From the NCBI RefSeq assembly GCF_014207255.1, contig NZ_JACHCZ010000001.1, positions 1,975,378 to 2,039,377 of the forward strand: 64,000 bases of DNA, in the 5' to 3' direction. Below, piece by piece: positions 28,989 to 37,135 of this stretch. The number at the start of each line of letters is the position of its first letter. Within the stretch, counting starts at the first letter, position 1. The notes under the pieces were generated by a model. It saw only the letters and a program-made list of their open reading frames with translations, did not search any database and was not told where the DNA came from. A program made the translations under genes and the position numbers. Source of the DNA: Pseudomonas sp. JAI120. Its GTDB lineage: Bacteria; Pseudomonadota; Gammaproteobacteria; Pseudomonadales; Pseudomonadaceae.

Positions 28989-31382
28989 TCATACCCTCTC
29001 CGGCTCCACCCGGTCCCTGCCCGCCTGCTTGGCCAAATACACCGCCGAGTCGGCACGCAATAACAGCCCATCGATGCCTTCATCCACCCGCCAGCTGGCC
29101 ACCCCAAAGCTGGCGGTGACGATGCCCACCGGCTCCATCGGCAGGCTGCGCAGCGATTGCCACAACTCCATGGCCAGGCCATATGCCTGCTCGCCGCCGG
29201 TGTTGGGGCACAGCACCATAAACTCCTCGCCCCCCAAGCGGCAGAATACATCAGTGCGGCGCAGACGCTGACCGATGCGCTTGCACAACTCCTGTAACAC
29301 CCCGTCGCCGACTGCATGCCCGTGCTGGTCGTTTATACGCTTGAAGTGATCGATATCGAGCATGATCACCGACAGCGTCCCCGAGGTCCGGTTGAGCCTG
29401 GCCATCTCGACCCTGAGGCGATCCTGGAAATAGCGGCGGTTGTGAATGCCGGTCAGGGAATCGGTAATGGACAGCGCCCGCAGTTCTTCTTCTACCCGCT
29501 TGAGATCGGAAATATCCGACACGTAGCCATGCCACAGCGTACCGCCCCCCGGTAATTCTTCCGGCGTGGCCTCGCCACGAATCCAGCGCAGGCCACGTTG
29601 GGGCAACAGCACCCGATACTCTTCGCGCCAATGGCTCAACTGCAACGCCGACAAACGAATCGACGCCCGTACCCGCTCCGCATCCAACGGATGGATCCGT
29701 TCGAAGACCTTCGTCGCATCTCGTTGCAACGCGTTGACCTCGATTTCATAGATGTCGCGCATACCATCGCTGGCGTAGATGAAACGCCAGTTGCCCTGGG
29801 GCTCAAGGGTGAATTGGAAGATACCGCCGGGCACGTGGGCGCTGAGTTTCTTGAGCAGGCGGTCCCGTGCCGACAGGGCCTCGTAGGCGCGTTTCTGCTC
29901 GGTAACATCCAGGTAAATGGCCAGGTGACCGATCCACAGACCATGGTCATCCAGCAATACGGTGGCCAACATGTTCACGATCAACTGGCTGCCATCCTGG
30001 CGGACCAAGGTCCACTCCCGGGCTTCGTGCAGGTTGTCGGGGCTTTCAACCAGCATGGCCTGGCTCGCAGGGATACGCTTGCCCAGGGTCACGCTCAGGC
30101 TGGCCGAGCGTGCCTCCAGCTCGACCGCCAAGTGCAGGTTTTCCAGGGTCAGCCTGCCCACCACCTGCTCGGCCGGGAACCCCAGCATCTGCTCGGCACC
30201 GGCGTTGAAAGTATTGATGACACCCCGCAGGTCAGTGGCGATGATCGCCACTTGGGTAGCGGCATTCAGCACACTGCGCAACTGGCCGTGGGCACCGCGC
30301 AGTTCCTGCTCACGCAAACGCAACTGCACAGTGCGTTGCTCCACCAGTTTCAACGCGCGCTGGCGTTGGCTTACCAACACATAGAGCAAGGCGCTGAGCA
30401 GCAGGCTGAGCAGGCCACCCATGGTCAGGATCGTGGACAGCGAGGAATGATTGGTCTGCTCGAATACCTGGCTCGGGCGCAGGCTCAGGGCGTATACATG
30501 GTCGCCCAGGGTCAGGCGGCGCGCGCCAGCGAGGTCGCTGTTGGCCACGGCATTGCCGGACTCGAAGAGCACACGCGATTGCAGGTCGGAGGTGTCGACG
30601 ATCTGCATCACCAGGTTGTCCCGCTCCGCTTTGGGCAATCCATCGGCGACCAGTTGGCGCATGCTGATCACCGCCATCACATAACCGTAGGGCTCATTTT
30701 TGGACAGCTCGGACGTGGGCAGGTGGCTAACCGGCGCGACCAGTAATACACCCATGGCATAAGCCGGCTCGACCCCCACCAGTTGCATCGGTTGGGACAC
30801 CGCCAGCTTGCCGCTCTTTTGCGCACGTTCAAGGGCCGAGCGTCGCAAGGGCTGGGCCAGCAGGTCAAAGCCCAGGGGTGTGCCCAGCAGGCTTTGGGTC
30901 TGGCTGTAGAGCACCGGCACGTATTCATCACGCTCGGGCGCAGGGGTCAGTCCTCCGGCGCTATTTAACTCACGGATGACGAAGGGCACCCCACGCTGGC
31001 GGGATACTTCTTGCTCAAACTGTCTGCGCTGTTCGCGAAACACGCGGGGCGCCCAGGAGTAGGCACGGGCGCGCAATAACAACGGCTGGGCAAACCCATC
31101 GAACTCTTCGCGGGACACGTCATCGGAATTGACGAAGAACCGCCGCAGGCTGTTCAGGCGTTGCTCCTGATCCTCGAAGCGTTCCTGCAAGCGGGTGTAA
31201 CGCTCGTTGACCAGCAACTGAAAGCGCTGGCGCACCTGTTGCTGATAGAGGTCGGAGGCGGCCCAGGCGATGACTGCCGTCAGCGCGAAACCTGCCAATA
31301 ACACCACCAATGCCACCAGCCAAGCCGACGCCTGCTCACTGATAAAGCCTAGGATTTTCGGGCGAACGGCTTGCAACGGCAT
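28989..31382 (-). CDS. Membrane diguanylate cyclase with CHASE, two PAS and GGDEF domains
   Basis: 797 residues. The first membrane helix is at about 20-43 (WLVALVVLLAGFALTAVIAWAA). A periplasmic CHASE sensor domain follows (about 75-280), then a second helix (LSTILTMGGLLSLLLSALLYVLV), two cytoplasmic PAS domains (about 370-490 and 515-620) and a C-terminal GGDEF domain. The active loop reads GGEEF, and RxxD (RRTD) sits five residues before it, so both the catalytic site and the inhibitory I-site look intact. It should make cyclic di-GMP in response to an external signal. The ATG at 31382 is preferred; a GTG three codons upstream is possible. No EAL domain is present. Confidence 0.92.
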   Translation of the reverse strand: MPLQAVRPKILGFISEQASAWLVALVVLLAGFALTAVIAWAASDLYQQQVRQRFQLLVNERYTRLQERFEDQEQRLNSLRRFFVNSDDVSREEFDGFAQPLLLRARAYSWAPRVFREQRRQFEQEVSRQRGVPFVIRELNSAGGLTPAPERDEYVPVLYSQTQSLLGTPLGFDLLAQPLRRSALERAQKSGKLAVSQPMQLVGVEPAYAMGVLLVAPVSHLPTSELSKNEPYGYVMAVISMRQLVADGLPKAERDNLVMQIVDTSDLQSRVLFESGNAVANSDLAGARRLTLGDHVYALSLRPSQVFEQTNHSSLSTILTMGGLLSLLLSALLYVLVSQRQRALKLVEQRTVQLRLREQELRGAHGQLRSVLNAATQVAIIATDLRGVINTFNAGAEQMLGFPAEQVVGRLTLENLHLAVELEARSASLSVTLGKRIPASQAMLVESPDNLHEAREWTLVRQDGSQLIVNMLATVLLDDHGLWIGHLAIYLDVTEQKRAYEALSARDRLLKKLSAHVPGGIFQFTLEPQGNWRFIYASDGMRDIYEIEVNALQRDATKVFERIHPLDAERVRASIRLSALQLSHWREEYRVLLPQRGLRWIRGEATPEELPGGGTLWHGYVSDISDLKRVEEELRALSITDSLTGIHNRRYFQDRLRVEMARLNRTSGTLSVIMLDIDHFKRINDQHGHAVGDGVLQELCKRIGQRLRRTDVFCRLGGEEFMVLCPNTGGEQAYGLAMELWQSLRSLPMEPVGIVTASFGVASWRVDEGIDGLLLRADSAVYLAKQAGRDRVEPERV

Positions 31383-31468
31383 AGGCAGCACTCACAACGC
31401 CAGCCTGCGGGAGGTGTCACTTTGGCTAGGCCTTAAGTTATAGCTATCGGCCCAGGGTTTGACCAGCG

Positions 31469-31513
31469 TAAAAAAGCCGCAAGCCCGGAATAATCCAGGC
31501 TTGCGGCTTTTTC
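31469..31513 (-). terminator. Intrinsic terminator after rlmL
   Basis: AAAAAGCCGCAAGCC pairs with GGCTTGCGGCTTTTT around a 13-base loop. On the minus strand it ends in T residues, about a dozen bases beyond the rlmL stop. Confidence 0.88.
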
Positions 31514-31523
31514 TTAGCGCCGA

Positions 31524-33788
31524 TCAGCGAGCCATGATTTTCCATGCCCGGTGGATCTTCGCATTACGCGCAAAGTCCGGATCGATGGTCTTGTCGCTGA
31601 TTTCCTCGACCGCATAGCGTTCGCTGAGGTTGTCCTCCAGCTGGAACTTGCGGAAGTTGTTCGAGAAATACAGCACGCCGCCCGGTGCCAGGCGCGCCAT
31701 GGCCAGGTCGAGCAACTGCACGTGGTCGCGCTGGACGTCGAAGATGCCTTCCATGCGCTTGGAGTTGGAGAAGGTCGGCGGGTCGATGAAGATCATGTCG
31801 AACTCATCGCGGCTGGCGTCCAGCCAGGCCATCACGTCCCCCTGCTCCAGGCGGTTCTTGTCGGAGAAGCCGTTGAGGGAGAAGTTGCGGCGGGCCCAGT
31901 CCAGGTAGGTCTTGGACAGGTCGACACTGGTGGTGCTGCGCGCGCCGCCCTTGGCTGCGTGCACACTGGCGGTGGCGGTGTAGCAATACAGGTTGAGGAA
32001 ACGCTTGCCGGCCGCTTCCTTCTGAATACGCATGCGCATCGGACGGTGATCGAGAAACAGACCGGTGTCCAGGTAGTCGGTGAGGTTGACCAGCAGCTTG
32101 ACGCCGCCTTCGCTGACCTCGGTGAACTTGCCCTGGGCACTCTGGCGCTCGTACTGCTTGGTACCGCTCTGGCGCTCGCGACGCTTGACCACCACGCGGC
32201 TCTTGTCGATGTTCAGTGCCTGGGGAATGGCGGCCAGGGCATCGAACATGCGGGCCGAGGCTTTTTCCGGATCAATGGATTTGGGCGCGGCGTATTCCTG
32301 CACGTGAACCCAATCGTGGTACAGGTCGATGGCCATGGAGTATTCGGGCATATCGGCGTCGTACACGCGATAGCAATCCACGCCTTCACGCTTGGCCCAC
32401 TTGCCCAGCAGCTTGAGGTTCTTTTGCAGGCGGTTGGCGAACATCTGCCCGCCTTCGCTCAGGCGCGCCTGCTCGACCACAGGGGCCGGGGCTGGCTTGA
32501 TCGGGTTGCCGTTCTTGTTGTACTGGCGCTCTTGTGGCTCGACCGGGGCTTGGTCGTAAACGGCCTGCTCACGTTCAGCCTGGCGCTGTTCCGGGGTACG
32601 ACGCTCGCCGGTGACGAACTGATCCGGGTTGACCTTGATCAGCAGCAATTTGCACGGCAATGCGCCGTTCCAGAACGAATACTGCTTGTGGCTGCGGATG
32701 CCCATGCGCTTGCCCAGGTCCGGCGCGCCGGTGAACACCGCCGCTTCCCAGCCCATGCACGCCTGGCGCAAACGCTCGCCAAGGTTCTGGTAGAGATACA
32801 ACAGGCTGGCTTCGTCACCCAAACGCTCGCCGTAGGGCGGGTTGCAGATCACCAGGCCTTTCTGGTTCTGGTCCGGGCGCGGCTCGAAGGTGCCCACTTC
32901 GCCCTGGTACACCTTGATCCAATGGCTCAGACCGGCGCGCTCAATGTTGTTGCGTGCAGGCTGGATCAGGCGCGGGTCGGCTTCATAGCCACGCACCCAC
33001 AACGGCGGCTTGTTCATGCCGATGGCTGCGCGTTCAGTGGCCTCGGTGTGCAGCTTCTTCCACAACGCCGGGACGTGACCCAGCCAGGTGGTGAAGCCCC
33101 ACAATTCGCGATTCAGGTTGGGCGCCATGTCGGCGGCGATCATCGCGCCTTCCACCAGGAAGGTACCTACGCCGCACATCGGGTCAGTCAGCGCGCCGCC
33201 TTCGGCAGCAATGCGCGGCCAGCCGGCACGAATCAGGATCGCCGCCGCCAGGTTTTCCTTCAACGGCGCGGCGCCCTGCTGCAGGCGGTAGCCGCGCTGG
33301 TGCAGGCTGTGGCCGGACAGGTCGAGGGACAGGATGGCTTCGCCACGGTCCAGGCGCAGGTGGATGCGCAGGTCCGGGTTAATCTTGTCGATGGACGGGC
33401 GTTCGCCGCTCGGGGTGCGCAGCTTGTCGACGATCGCATCCTTGACCTTCAGCGCGCCGAAGTGGGTGTTGTCGATGCCTGAGCCGTGACCGCTGAATTC
33501 CACCGCCAGGGTACCGTCAGAGACCATGTGATCGGCCCATTCAATATCCAGCACGCCGTGGTAGAGGTCTTCGGCGTCCTTCATGGGAAAGCGCTTGAGC
33601 ACCAGCAACACACGGTTCGCCAGGCGCGACCAGAGGCACAGGCGATAGGCGGTTTCCATGTCGGCCATACCGCGCACGGCCGAAGTGTGCTCGCGGGCTT
33701 CCTCAAGGCCAAGCCCGACGGCTTCCTCGATCAGCAGGCCTTCGAGGCCCTTGGGGCAGGTGAGGAAGAGTTCAAAACGGTCCGACAT
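31524..33788 (-). CDS. rlmL: Bifunctional 23S rRNA m2G2445/m7G2069 methyltransferase RlmKL
   Basis: 754 residues. The N-terminal THUMP domain is at about 45-155. The first methyltransferase (about 160-385) carries LTDPMCGVGTFLVEGA and VICNPPYGERLG. A charged linker containing several EQARL/ERQAE stretches follows. The second methyltransferase (RlmK, about 520-754) has the SAM motif FLNLYCYTATASVHAAKGG and the DPPTFSNSKRM catalytic motif. It methylates 23S rRNA at G2445 and G2069. The start MSDRFELFLTCPKGLE was chosen because it is the standard N-terminus. It is divergent from rmf, with a 532-base shared region. Confidence 0.96.
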   Translation of the reverse strand: MSDRFELFLTCPKGLEGLLIEEAVGLGLEEAREHTSAVRGMADMETAYRLCLWSRLANRVLLVLKRFPMKDAEDLYHGVLDIEWADHMVSDGTLAVEFSGHGSGIDNTHFGALKVKDAIVDKLRTPSGERPSIDKINPDLRIHLRLDRGEAILSLDLSGHSLHQRGYRLQQGAAPLKENLAAAILIRAGWPRIAAEGGALTDPMCGVGTFLVEGAMIAADMAPNLNRELWGFTTWLGHVPALWKKLHTEATERAAIGMNKPPLWVRGYEADPRLIQPARNNIERAGLSHWIKVYQGEVGTFEPRPDQNQKGLVICNPPYGERLGDEASLLYLYQNLGERLRQACMGWEAAVFTGAPDLGKRMGIRSHKQYSFWNGALPCKLLLIKVNPDQFVTGERRTPEQRQAEREQAVYDQAPVEPQERQYNKNGNPIKPAPAPVVEQARLSEGGQMFANRLQKNLKLLGKWAKREGVDCYRVYDADMPEYSMAIDLYHDWVHVQEYAAPKSIDPEKASARMFDALAAIPQALNIDKSRVVVKRRERQSGTKQYERQSAQGKFTEVSEGGVKLLVNLTDYLDTGLFLDHRPMRMRIQKEAAGKRFLNLYCYTATASVHAAKGGARSTTSVDLSKTYLDWARRNFSLNGFSDKNRLEQGDVMAWLDASRDEFDMIFIDPPTFSNSKRMEGIFDVQRDHVQLLDLAMARLAPGGVLYFSNNFRKFQLEDNLSERYAVEEISDKTIDPDFARNAKIHRAWKIMAR

Positions 33789-34140
33789 GGGGCATTCCAG
33801 GCTTTTCAGCAATAAATGAACGGGCGACGCATCGCCGGCTCGGTTTTCAAGCAAGCACTTTTCTTGAAGAGTGCTCGCGTGGCACGAATGTGCCGTTCCA
33901 CCCCGTCAGACGGGCACTGGGGCCTTTATTGACAGGGCAGGGAGAGAATTTGACGCAACAAAAAGAAATATTCCGACCCTTCGTCGAATAATAACCGACT
34001 GCAACCAGTGGGCATTCTCACTAAAGGTTTAAACCCATCCTCTTTGCAGGGTGCATCATAGCTGGCTTTGCCCAACAAATGGGGCGAAAAGCCATCCCAG
34101 CTTATGGCTATAGCATCGTTATCGTTACGTGCTTATGACA
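33789..34140. other. rlmL-rmf intergenic region, proximal part without gene
   Basis: No coding sequence is supported here. Two small hairpins are visible: AGCACT/AGTGCT arms (33854-33875) and GGCAC-GAAT-GTGCC (33881-33894). Base composition is more AT-rich than in the neighbouring genes. It should contain the rlmL promoter, but I could not pick one convincingly. Confidence 0.4.
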
Positions 34141-34149
34141 AAACGATCA

Positions 34150-34178
34150 TTGAATCCATGTGACCTATTGGTTAGAAC
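34150..34178 (+). promoter_or_regulatory. Possible promoter of rmf
   Basis: TTGAAT (34150-34155) and TAGAAC (34173-34178) are spaced by 17 bases, which would give an rmf leader of about 135 nt. The -10 match is imperfect. Confidence 0.4.
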
Positions 34179-34191
34179 TCAACACAGGTTG

Positions 34192-34281
34192 GCGCCGTAA
34201 CGACGCCGACACCTAGGCTCGCCACGCCGGCAGCGAGCCCACCAACGGCAGAAAAACTCTGCCCGGCCTCAGACGAGGCCG
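34192..34281 (+). promoter_or_regulatory. Structured 5' leader of rmf (rmf RNA motif candidate)
   Basis: Four consecutive hairpins can be drawn: GGCG..CGCC (34192-34207), GGCTCGC/GCGAGCC (34216-34239), GGCAGA/TCTGCC (34247-34263) and CGGCCTC/GAGGCCG (34264-34281). The last ends 39 bases before the rmf start. A conserved structured leader upstream of rmf is known in pseudomonads as the rmf RNA motif, and this region sits where that motif is expected. Confidence 0.6.
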
Positions 34282-34320
34282 AAGGATATCAAGACAGTCA
34301 ACAAGTGAGGGAAACACCCT

Positions 34321-34536
34321 ATGAGAAGACTTAAGCGTGATCCGTTGGAAAGAGCATTTTTACGCGGATATCAATATGGCGTTCATGGCAAATCCCGTGA
34401 GCTTTGCCCATTTACTCTACCGTCGGTACGCCAAGCCTGGATCAACGGCTGGCGAGAAGGACGCGGCGACAACTGGGACGGTATGACTGGCACTGCGGGC
34501 ATCCACAGACTCAACGAACTTCACGCCGTCGGCTAA
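34321..34536 (+). CDS. rmf: Ribosome modulation factor
   Basis: 71 residues, basic and Arg/Gly-rich. It has the family core RDPLERAFLRGYQYGVHGKS and the RQAWINGWREGR segment. Rmf dimerises 70S ribosomes into inactive 100S particles in stationary phase. The start is preceded by GTGAGGGAAA at a usual spacing. It is between rlmL and pyrD, the same order as remembered in P. aeruginosa, and has its own terminator. Confidence 0.96.
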   Translation: MRRLKRDPLERAFLRGYQYGVHGKSRELCPFTLPSVRQAWINGWREGRGDNWDGMTGTAGIHRLNELHAVG

Positions 34537-34621
34537 TCAAGGGCATTAATTCCGACACCACCACGAATATGTAACGACTTAACCACGCACGCCCTATCCA
34601 GGCGGCGGGCTTCGGCCCAGG

Positions 34622-34645
34622 GGGCTCCTTTATGGAGCCCTTTTT
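34622..34645 (+). terminator. Intrinsic terminator of rmf
   Basis: GGGCTCC (34622-34628) and GGAGCCC (34634-34640) form a 7-bp stem around TTTAT, followed by five T residues. Confidence 0.9.
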
Positions 34646-34664
34646 ATTGTGATGGTCCTTTTAT

Positions 34665-34708
34665 TGTGGTGAGCGGGCTTGCCTCGCGTAGGGCTGCGAA
34701 GCAGCCCC
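34665..34708 (+). repeat. REP-type palindromic element
   Basis: GTGAGCGGGCTTGCC followed by GGGCTGCGAAGCAGCCC. It faces an inverted copy at 34757-34799, about 50 bases away, forming a doublet. Confidence 0.75.
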
Positions 34709-34753
34709 AATAAGATCCACTCAGTCTTTCAGATAGAAATGCGCTGCCTGGTT

Positions 34754-35803
34754 TCAGGGCCGCTGCGCAGCCCCACGCGGGGCAAGCCCGCTGGCCGCAA
34801 TCGCATCCACCGACTGGCGAATCAACGCCGGGCCTTTGTAAATAAAACCCGAGTACAACTGCACCAGGCTGGCACCCGCAGCGATCTTCTCGGCTGCATG
34901 CTTGCCTTCGGTGATGCCGCCCACCGCGATGATCGGCAAACGTCCGGCCAGCTCAGCGGCCAGCACCTTGACGATATGGGTGCTCTTGTCCCGCACCGGC
35001 GCGCCCGACAGGCCACCCGCTTCATCGCCATGGGCCAAGCCTTCGACACCGACACGGCTGAGGGTGGTGTTGGTCGCAATCACCGCGTCCATGCCCGAAT
35101 CCACCAGGGCCTGGGCCACCAGCACGGTTTCTTCGTCGCTCATGTCCGGGGCAATCTTGATTGCCAGCGGCACGCGCTTGCCATGGCGCACGGCCAGGTC
35201 TTCCTGGCGCTGGCGCAGGGCTTCGAGCAATTGCTTGAGCGAATCGCCGAACTGCAGGCTGCGCAGGCCCGGGGTGTTGGGGGAACTGACGTTGACGGTG
35301 ACATAACTGGCGTGGGTGTAGACCTTGTCCAGGCAGATCAGGTAGTCATCCACCGCACGCTCGACCGGGGTGTCGAAATTCTTGCCAATGTTGATGCCCA
35401 GGATGCCCGTGTACTTCGCGGCCTCGACACGCGAAAGCAGGTGATCGACGCCCAGGTTGTTGAAACCCATGCGATTGATGATCGCCTCGGCTTCCGGCAG
35501 GCGGAAGATCCGTGGCTTGGGGTTACCCGGCTGCGGGCGCGGCGTCACGGTGCCGATCTCCACAAAACCGAAACCCAGTTGCGCGAAGCCATCGATGGCC
35601 GCGCCGTTCTTGTCCAAGCCGGCGGCCAATCCGACCGGGTTGGGAAAGTCGAGCCCCATCACTGACACCGGCATTTTTGCCGGTGCCTTGCATACCAGGC
35701 CATTGAGCCCCAGGCGGCCACCGGCGCCGATCAGGTCCAGGGACAGATCGTGGGAGGTTTCCGGGGAGAGTTTGAACAACAGCTGGCGGGCCAGGGTATA
35801 CAT
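34754..35803 (-). CDS. pyrD: Dihydroorotate dehydrogenase (quinone), class 2
   Basis: 349 residues. This is the membrane-associated FMN enzyme of pyrimidine synthesis, oxidising dihydroorotate with quinone. The N-terminal amphipathic helix ([18 protein letters not shown]), the catalytic Ser in [12 protein letters not shown] and the FMN-binding IAVGGI and [11 protein letters not shown] segments are present. The family normally ends soon after KGPALIRQ...; here an extra tail ([13 protein letters not shown]) is read from a REP element. Confidence 0.96.
   Translation of the reverse strand: MYTLARQLLFKLSPETSHDLSLDLIGAGGRLGLNGLVCKAPAKMPVSVMGLDFPNPVGLAAGLDKNGAAIDGFAQLGFGFVEIGTVTPRPQPGNPKPRIFRLPEAEAIINRMGFNNLGVDHLLSRVEAAKYTGILGINIGKNFDTPVERAVDDYLICLDKVYTHASYVTVNVSSPNTPGLRSLQFGDSLKQLLEALRQRQEDLAVRHGKRVPLAIKIAPDMSDEETVLVAQALVDSGMDAVIATNTTLSRVGVEGLAHGDEAGGLSGAPVRDKSTHIVKVLAAELAGRLPIIAVGGITEGKHAAEKIAAGASLVQLYSGFIYKGPALIRQSVDAIAASGLAPRGAAQRP
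34757..34799 (-). repeat. REP-type element overlapping the 3' end of pyrD
   Basis: The inverted partner of the element at 34665-34708. It contains GGGCCGCTGCGCAGCCCC and GCGGGGCAAGCCCGC. The pyrD stop codon lies at its outer edge, so the element encodes the last residues of PyrD. Confidence 0.75.
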
Positions 35804-35889
35804 GGGCGGGCTAGACTCGGATGGCGGCGAAAGGTGGCCGCGATTATAGCCGGGGTGACGGGGTACACGCGAGGCGAGCCGCCCAAACG

Positions 35890-36351
35890 TCAGTAGCGCT
35901 GCTGTACCAGGGTCTCATAACGTGCCCAGATTTTTTCTGCATAGCGCATGCGCAACACGTCGCGCTGAGGGCCGGAGCCGGGCCCGACATTGTAGGAACC
36001 CACAGCCGTCCAGTTGTAGCCAAAACGCTGGATAAACTCGGCGAGTATGGAGGCCCCGACTTCCACCGACAGACAGGGTTCACTCAACAGCCTTTCCTCG
36101 GTGATACCCAGCTTGAGCAGGCGAGGCAAATGGATACTGTTGATCTGCATCAGGCCGATATCCCGTGTGCCATTACCGTTCGCGTAGTTCATCGCATCCG
36201 GGCGAAAATCCGACTCCACGGCGGCGATAGCCTGTAGCAATTCCGGCTCGATATCGTAGCGATGGGCGGTTTCCTCCCAGCAATAGGCCAGTGCCTGGTT
36301 GCCGCTCGTCATCAGGCCAAGCAACAGCAACCTGCGCCAGAACTCAGCCAT
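35890..36351 (-). CDS. Invasion-type lytic transglycosylase (IagB/IpgF-like)
   Basis: 153 residues. The N-terminal hydrophobic signal ([22 protein letters not shown]) is followed by an SLT domain with catalytic Glu E46 in [16 protein letters not shown] and the GLMQIN and YNVGPGS motifs. This fits the small periplasmic transglycosylases that open peptidoglycan for type III secretion needles (IagB, IpgF). It overlaps the HilA-like gene by eight bases and is on the same strand as the secretin gene, so it belongs to the T3SS fragment here. Confidence 0.85.
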   Translation of the reverse strand: MAEFWRRLLLLGLMTSGNQALAYCWEETAHRYDIEPELLQAIAAVESDFRPDAMNYANGNGTRDIGLMQINSIHLPRLLKLGITEERLLSEPCLSVEVGASILAEFIQRFGYNWTAVGSYNVGPGSGPQRDVLRMRYAEKIWARYETLVQQRY

Positions 36352-36742
36352 GACTGACTTGGCCACAGGCCGAACACACATACTGCACGGTATCCATAGG
36401 CCCGTGCCCATGCTGCTCAGCCTTCACCGGGCATGTAAAGCGATACCCACGACCATAGATGGTCTTGATAAACCCCTTGTCAGCGCCAAGATGCTTTCGC
36501 AGCGAGTAAATGCAACGGGTCAGCGACTCCTCGGCGACCTCCCCCTGGGGCCAGGCCAACTCCAGCAAACGGTCCTTGCTCATCAGCACACCGCCAGAGA
36601 CCAGCAGCAGCCGCAAAACATGCAGCTCCTTGGGTGGCAACTGGACATCGCTGCCGTCGCCGGTCAGGCGACCGTCGCCATGCAGCGTCCACTGGGAAAA
36701 GAGCAGGGAAGTCGCCGTCAATTCATCATTCACGACGGCCAT
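36344..36742 (-). CDS. HilA-like winged-helix regulator (Trans_reg_C domain)
   Basis: 132 residues, almost entirely one OmpR/ToxR-type winged helix (about 12-105: LPPKELHVLRLLLVSGGVLMSKDRLLELAWPQGEVAEESLTRCIYSLRKHLG and FIKTIYGRGYRFTCPV). No receiver domain and no membrane segment are present. Proteins with this DNA-binding domain coupled to IagB-like genes control Inv/Mxi-Spa type III secretion (HilA in Salmonella). It lacks the long C-terminal part of HilA. It ends with a CSACGQ stretch. Local base composition upstream is AT-richer than average. Confidence 0.8.
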   Translation of the reverse strand: MAVVNDELTATSLLFSQWTLHGDGRLTGDGSDVQLPPKELHVLRLLLVSGGVLMSKDRLLELAWPQGEVAEESLTRCIYSLRKHLGADKGFIKTIYGRGYRFTCPVKAEQHGHGPMDTVQYVCSACGQVSHG

Positions 36743-36895
36743 ATCTACCTCGACATCCGACTACTGACATTGAAGTCCTTATTTTCCAGTACTGGCTCTT
36801 TCGCCCACATCACGACTATAAAAAACCGCTTTGCAGCCCACGCTAGGAAAAAACCCATACAACCAACGCTTTTTAGCCACCCCCTGTAAGACTCT

Positions 36896-37120
36896 TCACC
36901 CACACACACCAGACGCTCCCCTCTTATAGACCTCGTGCAACTCAACCCCCAACCGGTCCTCCAGTTGCACCAACTCGCCCAATGCGAGCAACCGGCCATT
37001 AACCCGAACCTCCACGCAGTGGATAATGCCTGGCGACAATGGCAGCACCTTCCCAGGAGCAAAGGCTGCCAGGCGCCTGCGGCTGATTAGTTGTTCCTGT
37101 AGAAGAATTTCCAAATGCAT
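36896..37120 (-). CDS. Mini SctQ/FliN-like SpoA-domain protein
   Basis: 74 residues. It aligns over its length with the FliN/SctQ C-terminal SpoA domain: LEILLQEQLISRRRLAAFAPGKVL, the EVRVNGRLLALGELV strand pair and DRLGVELHEV. It sits 15 bases after the secretin stop with an AAGG motif before its ATG, so it appears to be a real, coupled gene and not a decayed tail. In type III systems short SctQ-C products exist as internal-start forms of SctQ. Here it is the only SctQ part, and no full-length gene is seen. Confidence 0.75.
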   Translation of the reverse strand: MHLEILLQEQLISRRRLAAFAPGKVLPLSPGIIHCVEVRVNGRLLALGELVQLEDRLGVELHEVYKRGASGVCG

Positions 37121-37135
37121 GGGTCAACACCTTAT

